A stretch of 60,189 nt of DNA. Origin: Neptuniibacter pectenicola. Lineage in GTDB: Bacteria; Pseudomonadota; Gammaproteobacteria; Pseudomonadales; Balneatricaceae. Positions 37,809-46,869 of the stretch are shown piece after piece. The notes beneath the pieces were generated by a model. It worked only from the letters and a program-made list of their open reading frames with translations. It had not been told where the DNA came from and did not search any database. The position numbers were made by a program, and so were the translations under genes. Where the stretch lies: assembly GCF_001597735.1 (NCBI RefSeq), contig NZ_LUTS01000013.1, forward strand, positions 1 to 60,189, given 5' to 3'. Each line of letters begins with the position of its first letter. Position 1 is the stretch's first letter.

Positions 37809-38693
37809 CTATTTACTCAGTTCTACAGGTTTAGCTAAGGTTGGGCTAACTCGGTCTATCTGCCAATGTTCGATGCCCCAGCGAATAATCTCATCACGGC
37901 TTGCCTCTAATAGTTCGGTAGGCGGCTGTTGGTCTAAAAAAAGAAGCGCTTTGAACAACAGAGGCACCGTGTCATCTAAGGTTAAGGCGGGTGCAAATGT
38001 CTGTTTGCTGAGTTTTTGCCCTTGTGGGTTATTGGCCACAGGAATATGGGCATAGGTGGGTGTTGGGTAGCCAAGCACTTGTTGTAGATGTATCTGTCGT
38101 GTTGTTTCCGCTAAAAGATCAGACCCTCGAACCACGTGCGTTACCCCCTGATGGTAATCATCAACCACAACCGCGAGTAAGTAAGCGTATAAGTGATCGC
38201 GTCGATACACAACAAAATCACCTCCACTGCTATTGGGGCTGATGTATCTGCCTTGGATCGTATCGTTAAAATGACGTGGCATGTTGTCAAATTTGACCCG
38301 AATGGCACATTGCGCTTCTGCGCTAGGGGGGTGATATAAGCAGTGACGGTCGTATAGAGTACTGCCGCATCGGGCTAAAATCTCTTTGCGAGAACAGTTG
38401 CAGCGATAAGCTTGGTGCTGAGCTAAAAGGTGTTCTAGCACGTCTTGATACGCATGATGGCGATCGCTTTGTCGGCATATTTCACCATCCCAATAGAGGC
38501 CGAATTTGGATAAAACGGCTGGGAACTGCGCTTTTACGTCAGCCTGTTCACGGGGCGGATCGAGATCCTCAATGCGGAGTAACCATTGGCCATGATTAGC
38601 GCGCGCGTCTAAAAAACTAGCGAGCGCGGCGATGAGCGAGCCAAAATGAAGAGGCCCTGTAGGGGATGGGGCAAATCGACCGATATAGGCCAC
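37809..38693 (-). CDS. gluQ: Glutamyl-Q tRNA(Asp) synthetase
   Basis: Truncated GluRS paralogue (294 residues) that glutamylates queuosine in the wobble position of tRNA-Asp. It has the class I motif GRFAPSPTGPLHFGSL, the zinc-site cysteines around CNCSRKEILARCG and CLYH, and the KMSKS equivalent QKLSKQ, and it lacks the anticodon-binding domain. dksA-gluQ linkage is conserved across gammaproteobacteria; a hairpin with a short T run separates them. Confidence 0.95.
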   Translation of the reverse strand: MAYIGRFAPSPTGPLHFGSLIAALASFLDARANHGQWLLRIEDLDPPREQADVKAQFPAVLSKFGLYWDGEICRQSDRHHAYQDVLEHLLAQHQAYRCNCSRKEILARCGSTLYDRHCLYHPPSAEAQCAIRVKFDNMPRHFNDTIQGRYISPNSSGGDFVVYRRDHLYAYLLAVVVDDYHQGVTHVVRGSDLLAETTRQIHLQQVLGYPTPTYAHIPVANNPQGQKLSKQTFAPALTLDDTVPLLFKALLFLDQQPPTELLEASRDEIIRWGIEHWQIDRVSPTLAKPVELSK

Positions 38694-38707
38694 AAGGTAG
38701 ATCCTAA

Positions 38708-38730
38708 AGAGCCAGCATTGGGCTGGCTCT
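38708..38730 (-). terminator. Stem-loop between dksA and gluQ
   Basis: AGAGCCAGC (38708-38716) and GCTGGCTCT (38722-38730), a 9-bp stem followed on the minus strand by CTTTAGG. Probably a partial terminator that lowers gluQ expression relative to dksA. Confidence 0.6.
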
Positions 38731-38738
38731 ATAGTGGA

Positions 38739-39167
38739 TTAGCGACCAAGCTGCTTTTCTTTGATCTCGGCCAGCGTTTTGCAATCGATGCAAAGTGATG
38801 CCGTTGGGCGAGCTTCAAGCCGGCGGATACCGATCTCAATGCCACATGCATCGCAGTATCCATAATCATCGTCATCGATAAGATCTAGCGATTCATTGAT
38901 TTTTTTGATCAACTTGCGTTCACGGTCACGAGTGCGAAGTTCGAGGCTGAATTCCTCTTCCTGGCTAGCTCGGTCACTTGGGTCAGCAAAGTTGGATGGC
39001 TCTTCACGTAAATGGTGAATAGTGCTGTCCACCTCTTCCATTAGTTCTTGTTTCCAAGCCCCAAGAATGTTGCGGAAGTGGTCTTTGTGCTTCTCATTCA
39101 TGTACTCCTCACCTTCAGTAATCGGGTAAGGATCAAAATGTGTGAAAGATTCGCTCTTGTTTGGCAT
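38739..39167 (-). CDS. dksA: RNA polymerase-binding transcription factor DksA
   Basis: 142-residue cofactor of ppGpp in the stringent response. It has a long coiled coil with its tip DPSDRA (acidic residues needed in the secondary channel) and the zinc finger CDAC ... CIDC, C-terminal helix AEIKEKQ. ATG at 39167. Confidence 0.97.
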   Translation of the reverse strand: MPNKSESFTHFDPYPITEGEEYMNEKHKDHFRNILGAWKQELMEEVDSTIHHLREEPSNFADPSDRASQEEEFSLELRTRDRERKLIKKINESLDLIDDDDYGYCDACGIEIGIRRLEARPTASLCIDCKTLAEIKEKQLGR

Positions 39168-39446
39168 AAGCGCTGCCTCACTCTTTTACGTAAGTCATCA
39201 TTAGGATGACTTCACTTGTCCGTGTTATTAATGCAAGAAATGCATTTAGCATGAAAGGCAGGCAAATTACCAGATGCGTTGCCGTTGTGCTAGCCCTAAA
39301 TTTATTCAATAGGCCCCTAAAGGCAATAAATCAGGCTTTGTCTCTGCCTTAGCCCTTATAAACAAGGGCTTGCGCCTTGGTTTTAATTATTACGTCGTTG
39401 AATATAGGTATACTTAACTTATTTTAGGCCGCAACCAGGAATAAAT
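39168..39446. other. Divergent region between dksA and the aminotransferase gene
   Basis: Holds two hairpins: AAGTCATC (39192-39199)/GATGACTT (39205-39212) close to dksA, and AGCCCTT (39351-39357)/AAGGGCT (39364-39370), the latter nested in AAGGC/GCCTT repeats. No gene or sure promoter was recognised. Confidence 0.5.
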
Positions 39447-40613
39447 ATGGCTTTTCACCCTTCGAAGCGCGTTTCTGAGATAGAAACGTTTAAAGTAATG
39501 GATCTTTTAAAGCGGGCTAAACAGCTAGATGCCGCTGGGTTTGACGTGGTTCATATGGAGGCGGGCGAACCGGATTTTGCCACTGCGCCGGCTATCGCTG
39601 ATGCCGCTAAAGCTGCGATAGATAAAGGACTTACGCAATATACCCCCGCAGCGGGCATCCCCGAACTGCGGACGGCGATTAGTCAGTGGTATAAGCGTCA
39701 ATATGGGTTAGATATTTCACCTGAGCGGATCATTGTGACGACGGGGGCCTCAAGCGCACTGCTCATGGTTTTTTCGTTGCTGGCTGATGCGGGTGACGGC
39801 TTTATGATGGCTGATCCCGGTTATCCCTGTAATCGACAGTTTCTGCGTTTTTTGAATGCTCACTCCCAGCTTGTACCGGTGGAGGCGGAACAGAATTTTC
39901 AACTGAATGCGGATTTAGTGGAACAGCACTGGCAATCTGAAACCGTTGGGGTGCTGCTCGCATCGCCTGCTAACCCTACCGGTGCGATCGTAAGTGATGA
40001 GGCGTTAGCAGCCATTGCTGATGTGGTCAGAGAGAAAAAAGGTGCGCTGGTGGTTGATGAGCTTTATCACGGTTTGACCTACGAGGGCGCGACCTCGTCA
40101 GTTCTGTCAATTGATCCAGATGCGTTTGTGATTAACAGTTTTTCTAAATATTTTGGTATGACAGGGTGGCGTTTAGGCTGGTTAGTGGCACCGTCAGATG
40201 CCGCACCGGAGTTAGAAAAGTTGGCGCAAAATTTAATGATCTCCCCCCATACGGTGTCTCAGTATGCGGCATTAGCAGCGTTTGAACCTGATACCATCGC
40301 TCTGTTCGAAACGCGAAAAGAGCAGTTTAGGGTGCGGCGAAATGTATTGGTTAATGGTTTACGAGCATTGGGTTTTTCAATCCCTGTGATGCCTGAAGGT
40401 GCATTCTATGTGTATGCGGGTGCTCAGCACTTGACGGATAATACCTTTGATTATTGCTGGTCCCTCTTGGAAGAGGACCACATTGCAACGACGCCAGGCT
40501 TAGATTTTGGTCACCATCGTTGTAATGAATATATCCGCTTTTCCTATACCACCGGCCTTGATCGAATAGAGCTGGCGTTAGCGCGATTAGAGAAAAGGAT
40601 TAAAGGGGCATGA
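39447..40613 (+). CDS. Class I/II pyridoxal-phosphate aminotransferase
   Basis: 388 residues, fold type I aminotransferase of the AspC/AlaC-like group: MEAGEPDFATAP, TQYTPAAGIPELR, the ASPANPTGAIV loop, and the PLP lysine in NSFSKYFGMTGWRLGW; Arg in YIRFSYTT binds the substrate carboxylate. Substrate not assignable from sequence. Preceded by AGGA; its stop overlaps the sfsA start by four bases (ATGA). Confidence 0.9.
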   Translation: MAFHPSKRVSEIETFKVMDLLKRAKQLDAAGFDVVHMEAGEPDFATAPAIADAAKAAIDKGLTQYTPAAGIPELRTAISQWYKRQYGLDISPERIIVTTGASSALLMVFSLLADAGDGFMMADPGYPCNRQFLRFLNAHSQLVPVEAEQNFQLNADLVEQHWQSETVGVLLASPANPTGAIVSDEALAAIADVVREKKGALVVDELYHGLTYEGATSSVLSIDPDAFVINSFSKYFGMTGWRLGWLVAPSDAAPELEKLAQNLMISPHTVSQYAALAAFEPDTIALFETRKEQFRVRRNVLVNGLRALGFSIPVMPEGAFYVYAGAQHLTDNTFDYCWSLLEEDHIATTPGLDFGHHRCNEYIRFSYTTGLDRIELALARLEKRIKGA

Positions 40614-41314
40614 AGTTAGATAACCTGATTCAAGGTCGGCTGGTGAAACGCTATAAACGATTTCTTGCTGATATCGTGCTCGATAATGGTGAAGCGGTAA
40701 CGGTTCATTGCCCTAATACGGGGTCAATGAAAAACTGCGCAGATGCTGGTAGTAAGGTATGGGTGCTGGATAGTAAGAACGAAAAGCGAAAATACCCTTT
40801 AGGCTGGGAGTTGGTTGAGGTGCAAGGGCAATACCTTGCTTGCATCAATACAGGGCGCGCGAATAAGTTGGTTAAAGAGGCTATCGAAAACGGCACGATT
40901 CAACCGTTGCAGGGGTATGCCTCCATGCGGCAGGAGGTTAAGTACGGTGAAAATAGCCGGATCGACCTGCTGCTGGAGGACTCCGATAAAGGTCGTGTTT
41001 GGATCGAGGTTAAGAATGTTACCTTGTTAGAGGAGGCTAACTGCGGACGCTTTCCTGATGCGGTGACCGCACGGGGCGCTAAACATTTGCGGGAGTTGAT
41101 GGCGATGGTTGCGCAAGGGGACCGAGCTGTTATGTTGTTTTGTGTTCCTCACACCGGTATTAACACAGTGAGTCCAGCGGATCAGATTGATCCTGAATAT
41201 GGGCGTTTGCTACGAGAGGCTAAGGCGGCGGGTGTTGAGGTGATGGCCTATGGCGCAGAGATTAGTGAAACGGCGATCAGTCTTGTGCGTGAATTGACGG
41301 TCGTATTGGATTAG
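40610..41314 (+). CDS. sfsA: DNA-binding protein SfsA (sugar fermentation stimulation protein)
   Basis: 234 residues matching SfsA, with a nuclease-like core of uncertain role: GRLVKRYKRFLADIVLDNG, VHCPNTGSMKNC, NSRIDLLL, WIEVKNVTL, FPDAVTARGAKHLREL. The D-ExK pattern resembles restriction-nuclease active sites. Coupled to the aminotransferase gene; the same linkage near dksA is common. Confidence 0.94.
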   Translation: MKLDNLIQGRLVKRYKRFLADIVLDNGEAVTVHCPNTGSMKNCADAGSKVWVLDSKNEKRKYPLGWELVEVQGQYLACINTGRANKLVKEAIENGTIQPLQGYASMRQEVKYGENSRIDLLLEDSDKGRVWIEVKNVTLLEEANCGRFPDAVTARGAKHLRELMAMVAQGDRAVMLFCVPHTGINTVSPADQIDPEYGRLLREAKAAGVEVMAYGAEISETAISLVRELTVVLD

Positions 41315-41319
41315 GTGGG

Positions 41320-41637
41320 TTAAAGGCAGATGTAGATCTCATCACCTTGGCATCGGTGCTCTATTTTATTTAACTGGTCGTCTACGCAAGGCCCTGCAAT
41401 ACATTCCCCTGTATCTATTTTGAATAGGGCTCCGTGGGTGGCGCATTGAATAAAGGTTTTCTCATAATCTAAGAACTGATCGGGTTGCCATTCCAAAGGA
41501 ATACTACGGTGGGGGCAGCTATTTTCGTAGATATAGATCTGATCACGGTAATTGAGGGCGACCAGTTTTTTTCCTTGGACCTCAAACCCCTTGGCGCCGC
41601 CTTCAGGTATATCAGATGTTGAGCACAGCTTGATCAT
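41320..41637 (-). CDS. Rieske 2Fe-2S protein
   Basis: A 105-residue single Rieske domain. Ligands are Cys41-His43 (SCPHRS) and Cys65-His68 (CATHGALF), spaced as in ferredoxin components and NirD-like proteins. No oxygenase partner is adjacent. Its ATG shares one base with the stop of the upstream kinase fusion (TAATG), so the two are translationally coupled. Electron-transfer role inferred. Confidence 0.88.
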   Translation of the reverse strand: MIKLCSTSDIPEGGAKGFEVQGKKLVALNYRDQIYIYENSCPHRSIPLEWQPDQFLDYEKTFIQCATHGALFKIDTGECIAGPCVDDQLNKIEHRCQGDEIYICL

Positions 41638-43169
41638 TAAAAAATCACTTCCTGTATTCTTAGTTGCTCTAATAAACGGTTGATCGCGTCATCATCATCG
41701 GTTTCTACCACAACGGTGATGTTTTCTTCTTCAGGTGTTAGAGGTTGTTCATGCTGCTGCTGTTCTTGCATCACCGAAATATCCGCGTCAGAGGCGTCAT
41801 TACCCTCTATTTCGCGACGTTTTAAGCGAGCTTCTATTAACTTTTGTTCGCATTGGCAGCTAATGATTCTGATAGGAATGCCGCGCTTTTTAGCGAGATC
41901 AATATAGCTTTGTCGGGTGCGCTGTCGAATGAAGGTGGCGTCAACAATAACCGAATACCCGTTATGCAATAGCTTTGAGCTCGTATCAAACAGCAAGTTA
42001 AAGGTATGCGCGTTCATTTTTGGGCTGTAGAGTTCTAGTTTTTCACCCCTCAGGCTCAACTCCCTAAAGAGGCGTTTACGTTCTACATCAGATCTAATTC
42101 TAATGGTGTCGGTTGTATCGACCAGTTGCTGGCTTAAATGGCTTTTCCCGCTACCGGATACACCGTGCATTAGAAACAGGGTGGGTTTAGGTTTACGTAC
42201 GTAATAGTCGGTTAAACGCAGATAACGTCGTAAACTGGCCATGTCGTGCATATCGCCTAACACGGCAACTTTAGCGCGTACCATTGAGCGGTATGCTTTG
42301 TAGAAATTTAGCAGGGGTAGGGCTTGGTAATCACCGCTGATCTCTAAATAGCGATTGAGGCAACGGTTCGCCCAGCGAAATTCACCGTTGGCTTCTAAAT
42401 CCATCAGGAGAAAGGCTAAGTCGCTGATGGTATCGATCCAGCGAAACTGTAAATTGAACTCGATGCAGTCAAAAAGGCGCAGTTCGCCGTTATAAAGCGT
42501 GATGTTGGATAGGTGTAAGTCACCATGACATTCACGTACATGGCCTTCAAGTTTCCGCTGCTGCATGAGGGGTGTTAACTTGCGGAAACGCTGCGCAATA
42601 AACATAGATAGTTGTTGTACTTTGTCGCAATCATCTAAGTTGGTAGGCGCTAAGGTATTGAGTATATGGGTGAAGTTGTCCGCAACGACTTCCCAGATAG
42701 TATCCGGTTCGCCCCAAGGGCTATCCTGGGCGACGATCGGAACGATACCATGAAATTCTGCCACCTGTTCAGCCAGTGTATCGATCCAGCTGGCTTCGAA
42801 ACGCTGGTTTTCTAAAAGTAGGTCAAGACGCTGTTCTGTATCGAATTGATACATCTGTACCGCGTATTCTATCGCTAATTCATTATCGTCAATATCAAAG
42901 ATAGGGTGCGCTTCAGTCCCGCCGATGGCGATCACGCGCTGGTAAATGTCAGGCGCAAGACGCTGATTAAGGCGCAGCTCCTCTTCACAGAAGTGCTGTC
43001 GCTTAACGAGCGTGGTAAAATCCAGAAAACCAAAATCCACAGGCTTTTTAATCTTATAGGCATAAGTGCCTGTTAAGATAAGCCAGGAGATGTGGGTTTC
43101 TATCAACTCGATTTTTTCAACCGGGTGTGGATAGAAATCAGATTTTTGTAGAGAATCTAGCAGCGTCAT
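41637..43169 (-). CDS. Aminoglycoside-phosphotransferase-like/P-loop kinase fusion
   Basis: 510 residues in two parts. The first (about 1-310) is an APH/choline-kinase-like domain with GTYAYKIKKPVDFGFLDF and the catalytic loop CHGDLHLSN (about 213-221) followed by FDCIEFN. The second (about 325-500) is an AAA_33/zeta-like P-loop kinase with GVSGSGKS (about 335-342), VDATFI and an R-rich lid. Fusions of this kind are known as conserved proteins without a settled substrate. It may phosphorylate a small metabolite. Coupled to the Rieske gene. Confidence 0.85.
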   Translation of the reverse strand: MTLLDSLQKSDFYPHPVEKIELIETHISWLILTGTYAYKIKKPVDFGFLDFTTLVKRQHFCEEELRLNQRLAPDIYQRVIAIGGTEAHPIFDIDDNELAIEYAVQMYQFDTEQRLDLLLENQRFEASWIDTLAEQVAEFHGIVPIVAQDSPWGEPDTIWEVVADNFTHILNTLAPTNLDDCDKVQQLSMFIAQRFRKLTPLMQQRKLEGHVRECHGDLHLSNITLYNGELRLFDCIEFNLQFRWIDTISDLAFLLMDLEANGEFRWANRCLNRYLEISGDYQALPLLNFYKAYRSMVRAKVAVLGDMHDMASLRRYLRLTDYYVRKPKPTLFLMHGVSGSGKSHLSQQLVDTTDTIRIRSDVERKRLFRELSLRGEKLELYSPKMNAHTFNLLFDTSSKLLHNGYSVIVDATFIRQRTRQSYIDLAKKRGIPIRIISCQCEQKLIEARLKRREIEGNDASDADISVMQEQQQHEQPLTPEEENITVVVETDDDDAINRLLEQLRIQEVIF

Positions 43170-43245
43170 AAAGGTTCTAAATAATTTATTGGGTCTGGTT
43201 AGCCGCGTTTGCGCTAGCCCCCGGGACAGGCATTATACTTAGCGA

Positions 43246-45576
43246 ATGGCAAAAAAGAGAGCACCAAAGTCATCAAGTCGAGGTAGATCATCGAAAAAAC
43301 CTCGCAGTTTCTTGAAAAAGATACTATTTCTGCTGTTGAAAATATCCCTGTTAGGCCTGGTTTTAGGCGGTATTGGCTTAATTTATCTGGATATGCAGGT
43401 AAAAAATAAATTTGAAGGAAAACGTTGGGCGCTACCGGCAAAAGTGTATGCGCGCCCGTTAGAGCTGTACGCAGGGCAAGTATTGGATCGTGCAGCGTTA
43501 AAACAGGAATTAAAAGGTCTGGGTTATCGCTTTGTAAACCGAGCAGACCGTCCGGGCATGGTTGAATGGGCGTCCAGTCGGGCACGGGTTCATACCCGTG
43601 GGTTTAGTTTTCCCGATAGTGATGAGCCGCCTCGAAAGTTAATGCTTAACTTTAGCGGTAACCAATTGATGTCCATTAGGGATGAGCGGGGCAAAAATGT
43701 TTCATTAAGCCGTTTAGAACCTATTCTTATTGGCGGTATTTATCCGAAAGATAACGAAGATCGCGACCTTATTCGGTTAGATCAAGCCCCCGAAGCGTTG
43801 TTGTCGGCGCTTATTCAAATAGAGGATAGAGAGTACTACAACCATTTTGGTATCTCGCTTAAAGGCATCGCTAGAGCGATGGTGGTGAATGTTAAAGCTG
43901 GGCGCTTTATTCAAGGGGGGAGTACCTTAACGCAGCAATTAATTAAGAACTTTTATTTGACGTCAGATCGCACATTGGCCCGTAAGCTGATGGAACTTCC
44001 GATGGCAGTTTTACTGGATTTTCATTACAGCAAAGATGAAATTCTAGAGGCCTACCTCAATGAGGTCTATCTGGGTCAGGCCGGTTCCCGTGCGGTTCAT
44101 GGCTTTGGGTTGGCGAGTCAGTACTATTTTGCGCAACCGATTAATGAGCTTAAATTACATCAGGTTGCGTTGCTCGCTGGCCTCGTTAAAGGCCCCTCCT
44201 ATTATGATCCTAGGCGGCACCCCAAAAGGGCTAAGGGGCGTCGGGATCTTGTGTTAAAAGTCTTGCAGGAGCAGGGCGTTATTAGTATGAAAGCGCGTTT
44301 GGATGCAGAGAAACGTCCGCTAGGCATTGTAAAACAGCGCAGCTTACATAAAGGCGCCTACCCCGCGTATTTGGATCTCGTTAAACGACAATTGCGGGAG
44401 GAGTACCCAGAGGAGGTGCTCAATTCAGAAGGGTTAAGAGTTTTCACTAGCCTGAATCCAACGGTGCAAACACATAGTGAATCGGCGTTGGCTACAACAG
44501 TGACAGCACTACAGAAGCGTTACGGTAAGCCCGTTAAAGAGCTGCAAGGGGGGATGGTTGTGACGGATCCCCAAACAGGGGAGGTGTTAGCGCTGGTGGG
44601 GGGGCGTAATGCCCGTTATCAAGGCTTTAACCGTGCGTTAGATGCTCAGCGTTCCATAGGCTCACTGGTTAAACCGGCGGTATATTTGGCGGGGCTTGAG
44701 GCAGGTTACACCCTTGCCACTTTATTAGATGATCAGCCGGTAAGTGTGCCGCTGCCAAATGGTAAAAGTTGGGTGCCGCAAAACTTTGATCATGTGAGTC
44801 ATGGTAAAGTCCCCTACTTTCGCGCGTTGGCTAAATCCTATAACCAGAGCACGGCTCAATTGGGCATGTCGATAGGCTTGGATCGTGTTATCGATATGCT
44901 GCAACGTTTAGGGATTAGCCGTAAACCTAAGCCTTACCCTTCCTTGCTGCTGGGGGCTGAGTCAATGAGCCCATTTGAAATTGCGACGGTCTACCAAACC
45001 ATTGCTGCGAATGGTTTTAGGGCGCCGATGCGGGCGATACGTTTAGTGACGGATTCCGAAGGTGTGGAGTTGTCACGTTACCCCTTTGATGTCAAACAGG
45101 TGGTATCAGCGGAAAATATGCACTTGATCCAATATGCACTGCAAGCAGTGACCCGTGAGGGGACTGGACGGTCTGTGTATAACCGCCTTCCCGCAGGGCT
45201 TAATGTGGCAGGTAAAACCGGTACGAGTAATGATCAGCGTGATAGTTGGTTTGCCGGTTTTGCGGGAGATCGTATGGCTGTTGTCTGGTTGGGCCTCGAT
45301 GATAACGGCAAGTTGCCGTTTACCGGTTCGGGTGGTGCATTAAAAGTATGGACTGAATTGATGGTGAAAGAGCAGCCTCACTCATTTATGTCTGTGCAGC
45401 CGGAGGGTATTGAGTATTATTGGATCGAAGAGAGTACTGGGTTATTGTCAGCAGAACAGTGCGAAGGTGTGCGACAATTGCCATTCATAAAAGGTACAGC
45501 TCCGCAGGATTATGCTGAGTGTGCTGATAATAAGCAAAATGAATCTGTGGATTGGTTTAAAAGATGGTTCAGGTAA
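43246..45576 (+). CDS. mrcB: Penicillin-binding protein 1B
   Basis: Bifunctional class A PBP (776 residues) that polymerises and cross-links peptidoglycan. It has a basic cytoplasmic start, a membrane helix (about 26-48), a UB2H-like domain, a GT51 transglycosylase with EDREYYNHFG and GGSTLTQQLIKN, and a transpeptidase with Ser473 in GSLVKP, SYN and KTGTSND. ATG start. It is followed after three bases by a TPR lipoprotein gene, a possible activator. Confidence 0.96.
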   Translation: MAKKRAPKSSSRGRSSKKPRSFLKKILFLLLKISLLGLVLGGIGLIYLDMQVKNKFEGKRWALPAKVYARPLELYAGQVLDRAALKQELKGLGYRFVNRADRPGMVEWASSRARVHTRGFSFPDSDEPPRKLMLNFSGNQLMSIRDERGKNVSLSRLEPILIGGIYPKDNEDRDLIRLDQAPEALLSALIQIEDREYYNHFGISLKGIARAMVVNVKAGRFIQGGSTLTQQLIKNFYLTSDRTLARKLMELPMAVLLDFHYSKDEILEAYLNEVYLGQAGSRAVHGFGLASQYYFAQPINELKLHQVALLAGLVKGPSYYDPRRHPKRAKGRRDLVLKVLQEQGVISMKARLDAEKRPLGIVKQRSLHKGAYPAYLDLVKRQLREEYPEEVLNSEGLRVFTSLNPTVQTHSESALATTVTALQKRYGKPVKELQGGMVVTDPQTGEVLALVGGRNARYQGFNRALDAQRSIGSLVKPAVYLAGLEAGYTLATLLDDQPVSVPLPNGKSWVPQNFDHVSHGKVPYFRALAKSYNQSTAQLGMSIGLDRVIDMLQRLGISRKPKPYPSLLLGAESMSPFEIATVYQTIAANGFRAPMRAIRLVTDSEGVELSRYPFDVKQVVSAENMHLIQYALQAVTREGTGRSVYNRLPAGLNVAGKTGTSNDQRDSWFAGFAGDRMAVVWLGLDDNGKLPFTGSGGALKVWTELMVKEQPHSFMSVQPEGIEYYWIEESTGLLSAEQCEGVRQLPFIKGTAPQDYAECADNKQNESVDWFKRWFR

Positions 45577-45578
45577 CA

Positions 45579-46172
45579 ATGTTGCAGGCAGTTGTTGAGA
45601 CAAAAGCGTTACGGATGAGCACGGTGGTTAAAGCGGTGTGTGTTGGTTCCGTTATATTGGGCTTGGCTGGATGTGTAAGTGGAACAGGAGGCTATCGCCC
45701 ACCGGTTGAGGATAGAACCGAGCAGGGTGGTGTTATTCAGCCAGCAGAATCAACATCAACAGGTGTGATGGTTAGACCGGCGGTTGTTAGTGAGGGGCGT
45801 ACAGAGCAACAGGTGTCTGTGCCTGTACCTACCCCAATGACATCGAGACCGCAAAACCCTGCTGTGATTGCTTTATTGAAAAGTGCGGATCAGCAGAAAA
45901 GTAGCGGTTCGATGCAAGCAGCGGAAAGTAGTTTAGAACGGGCTCAACGTATCGCACCAAGAGATCCGGAAATTTATTATCAGTGGGCCGATATTCGGCG
46001 GCTTGAAGGACAGTGGTCCCAAGCTGAACAGTTGGCGCTGAAAGGCACGAATATGGCGATAGGCGATGCAATTATGTTGCGTCGCTTATGGCTATTGATT
46101 GCTGACATCCGGTCGGGTGTGGGTGATAGTGCGGGCGCGAAGCAGGCTAAGAACAAAGCATTTAGTTACTAA
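45579..46172 (+). CDS. TPR lipoprotein, candidate PBP1b activator (LpoP-like)
   Basis: About 197 residues. A lipobox (LGLAGC) ends the signal peptide, then comes a low-complexity Thr/Glu/Val/Pro stretch and a C-terminal TPR region (AESSLERAQRIAPRDPEIYYQWADIRR onward). Start: ATG at 45579 has AGG six bases upstream and lies three bases after mrcB; ATG at 45615 gives a tidier 20-residue signal but a poor ribosome site. TPR lipoprotein LpoP activates PBP1b in Pseudomonas aeruginosa, and this gene's operon position suggests the same job. Confidence 0.8.
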   Translation: MLQAVVETKALRMSTVVKAVCVGSVILGLAGCVSGTGGYRPPVEDRTEQGGVIQPAESTSTGVMVRPAVVSEGRTEQQVSVPVPTPMTSRPQNPAVIALLKSADQQKSSGSMQAAESSLERAQRIAPRDPEIYYQWADIRRLEGQWSQAEQLALKGTNMAIGDAIMLRRLWLLIADIRSGVGDSAGAKQAKNKAFSY

Positions 46173-46193
46173 GTTGTAATGCTTGATTGAAAT

Positions 46194-46223
46194 AAAAAGG
46201 GACGCAGTAGCGTCCCTTTTTTT
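46194..46223 (+). terminator. Terminator after the mrcB operon
   Basis: GGGACGC, AGTA, GCGTCCC with A5 before and T7 after. Confidence 0.92.
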
Positions 46224-46269
46224 ATGGGTTAATCTTATGTTCTATATTGAACACCGCTTTTGGTTGCGA

Positions 46270-46869
46270 TTAGAGTGTGCTTTTTTGCAGTGTTCTCGAG
46301 AGTAAAAGTAAGGCGATGCCGAGTAGTATGTGGCCGTATACGCTGTTTTGTAAGAAAGGTATTAGGCTGCCTTGGCTGAACGCTAATACGCTTGCCGCAA
46401 AGAATAGACTAGCGGCGATGCCGTAGACCCTTGCTAAGGGAGAGGGCGTCTTTATAAAGCTAACAAAAAGCGCAATCACGGTGATCGTCGCCATGATCTG
46501 GCTGTATTGTACTCCGAAATCGGCTCGCCGAGTCACTTCAAATAGCGCGAATAAGGCTAGCAACCAGCGTCCCCACGCTGGTTTTGACCATTTACCCTTC
46601 CATGCGATATCAATAAAAGCACTCGCAATAAAGGGAATGCCTGCGAAGAAAGCTAGGTTCTCCAGCATCCGTCTTAGCGTTTGTAGATCTTGATTGGGCT
46701 GTTGGATCAATAAGGCACTCGCCGCAGAACACGCAATGAACACAGAAGCTAAGCTGATGACCATGCACGCAAGTTGATCTTTTTGCTCGCTAATTGTATA
46801 GCTGCGCCGTGCTAAAAGCAGGGCGCATATAAGTAAAAAAAGATCACTGATAAGGAATAAAATGGTCAT
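46270..46869 (-). CDS. Multi-spanning membrane protein of unknown function
   Basis: 199 residues with six or seven hydrophobic segments, beginning [22 protein letters not shown]. Polar loops carry SEQKDQ and TRRADFG. No family was recognised. Its start shares a base with the hemL stop (TAATG), so it is made with hemL; a link to haem synthesis is only guilt by position. Confidence 0.65.
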   Translation of the reverse strand: MTILFLISDLFLLICALLLARRSYTISEQKDQLACMVISLASVFIACSAASALLIQQPNQDLQTLRRMLENLAFFAGIPFIASAFIDIAWKGKWSKPAWGRWLLALFALFEVTRRADFGVQYSQIMATITVIALFVSFIKTPSPLARVYGIAASLFFAASVLAFSQGSLIPFLQNSVYGHILLGIALLLLSRTLQKSTL

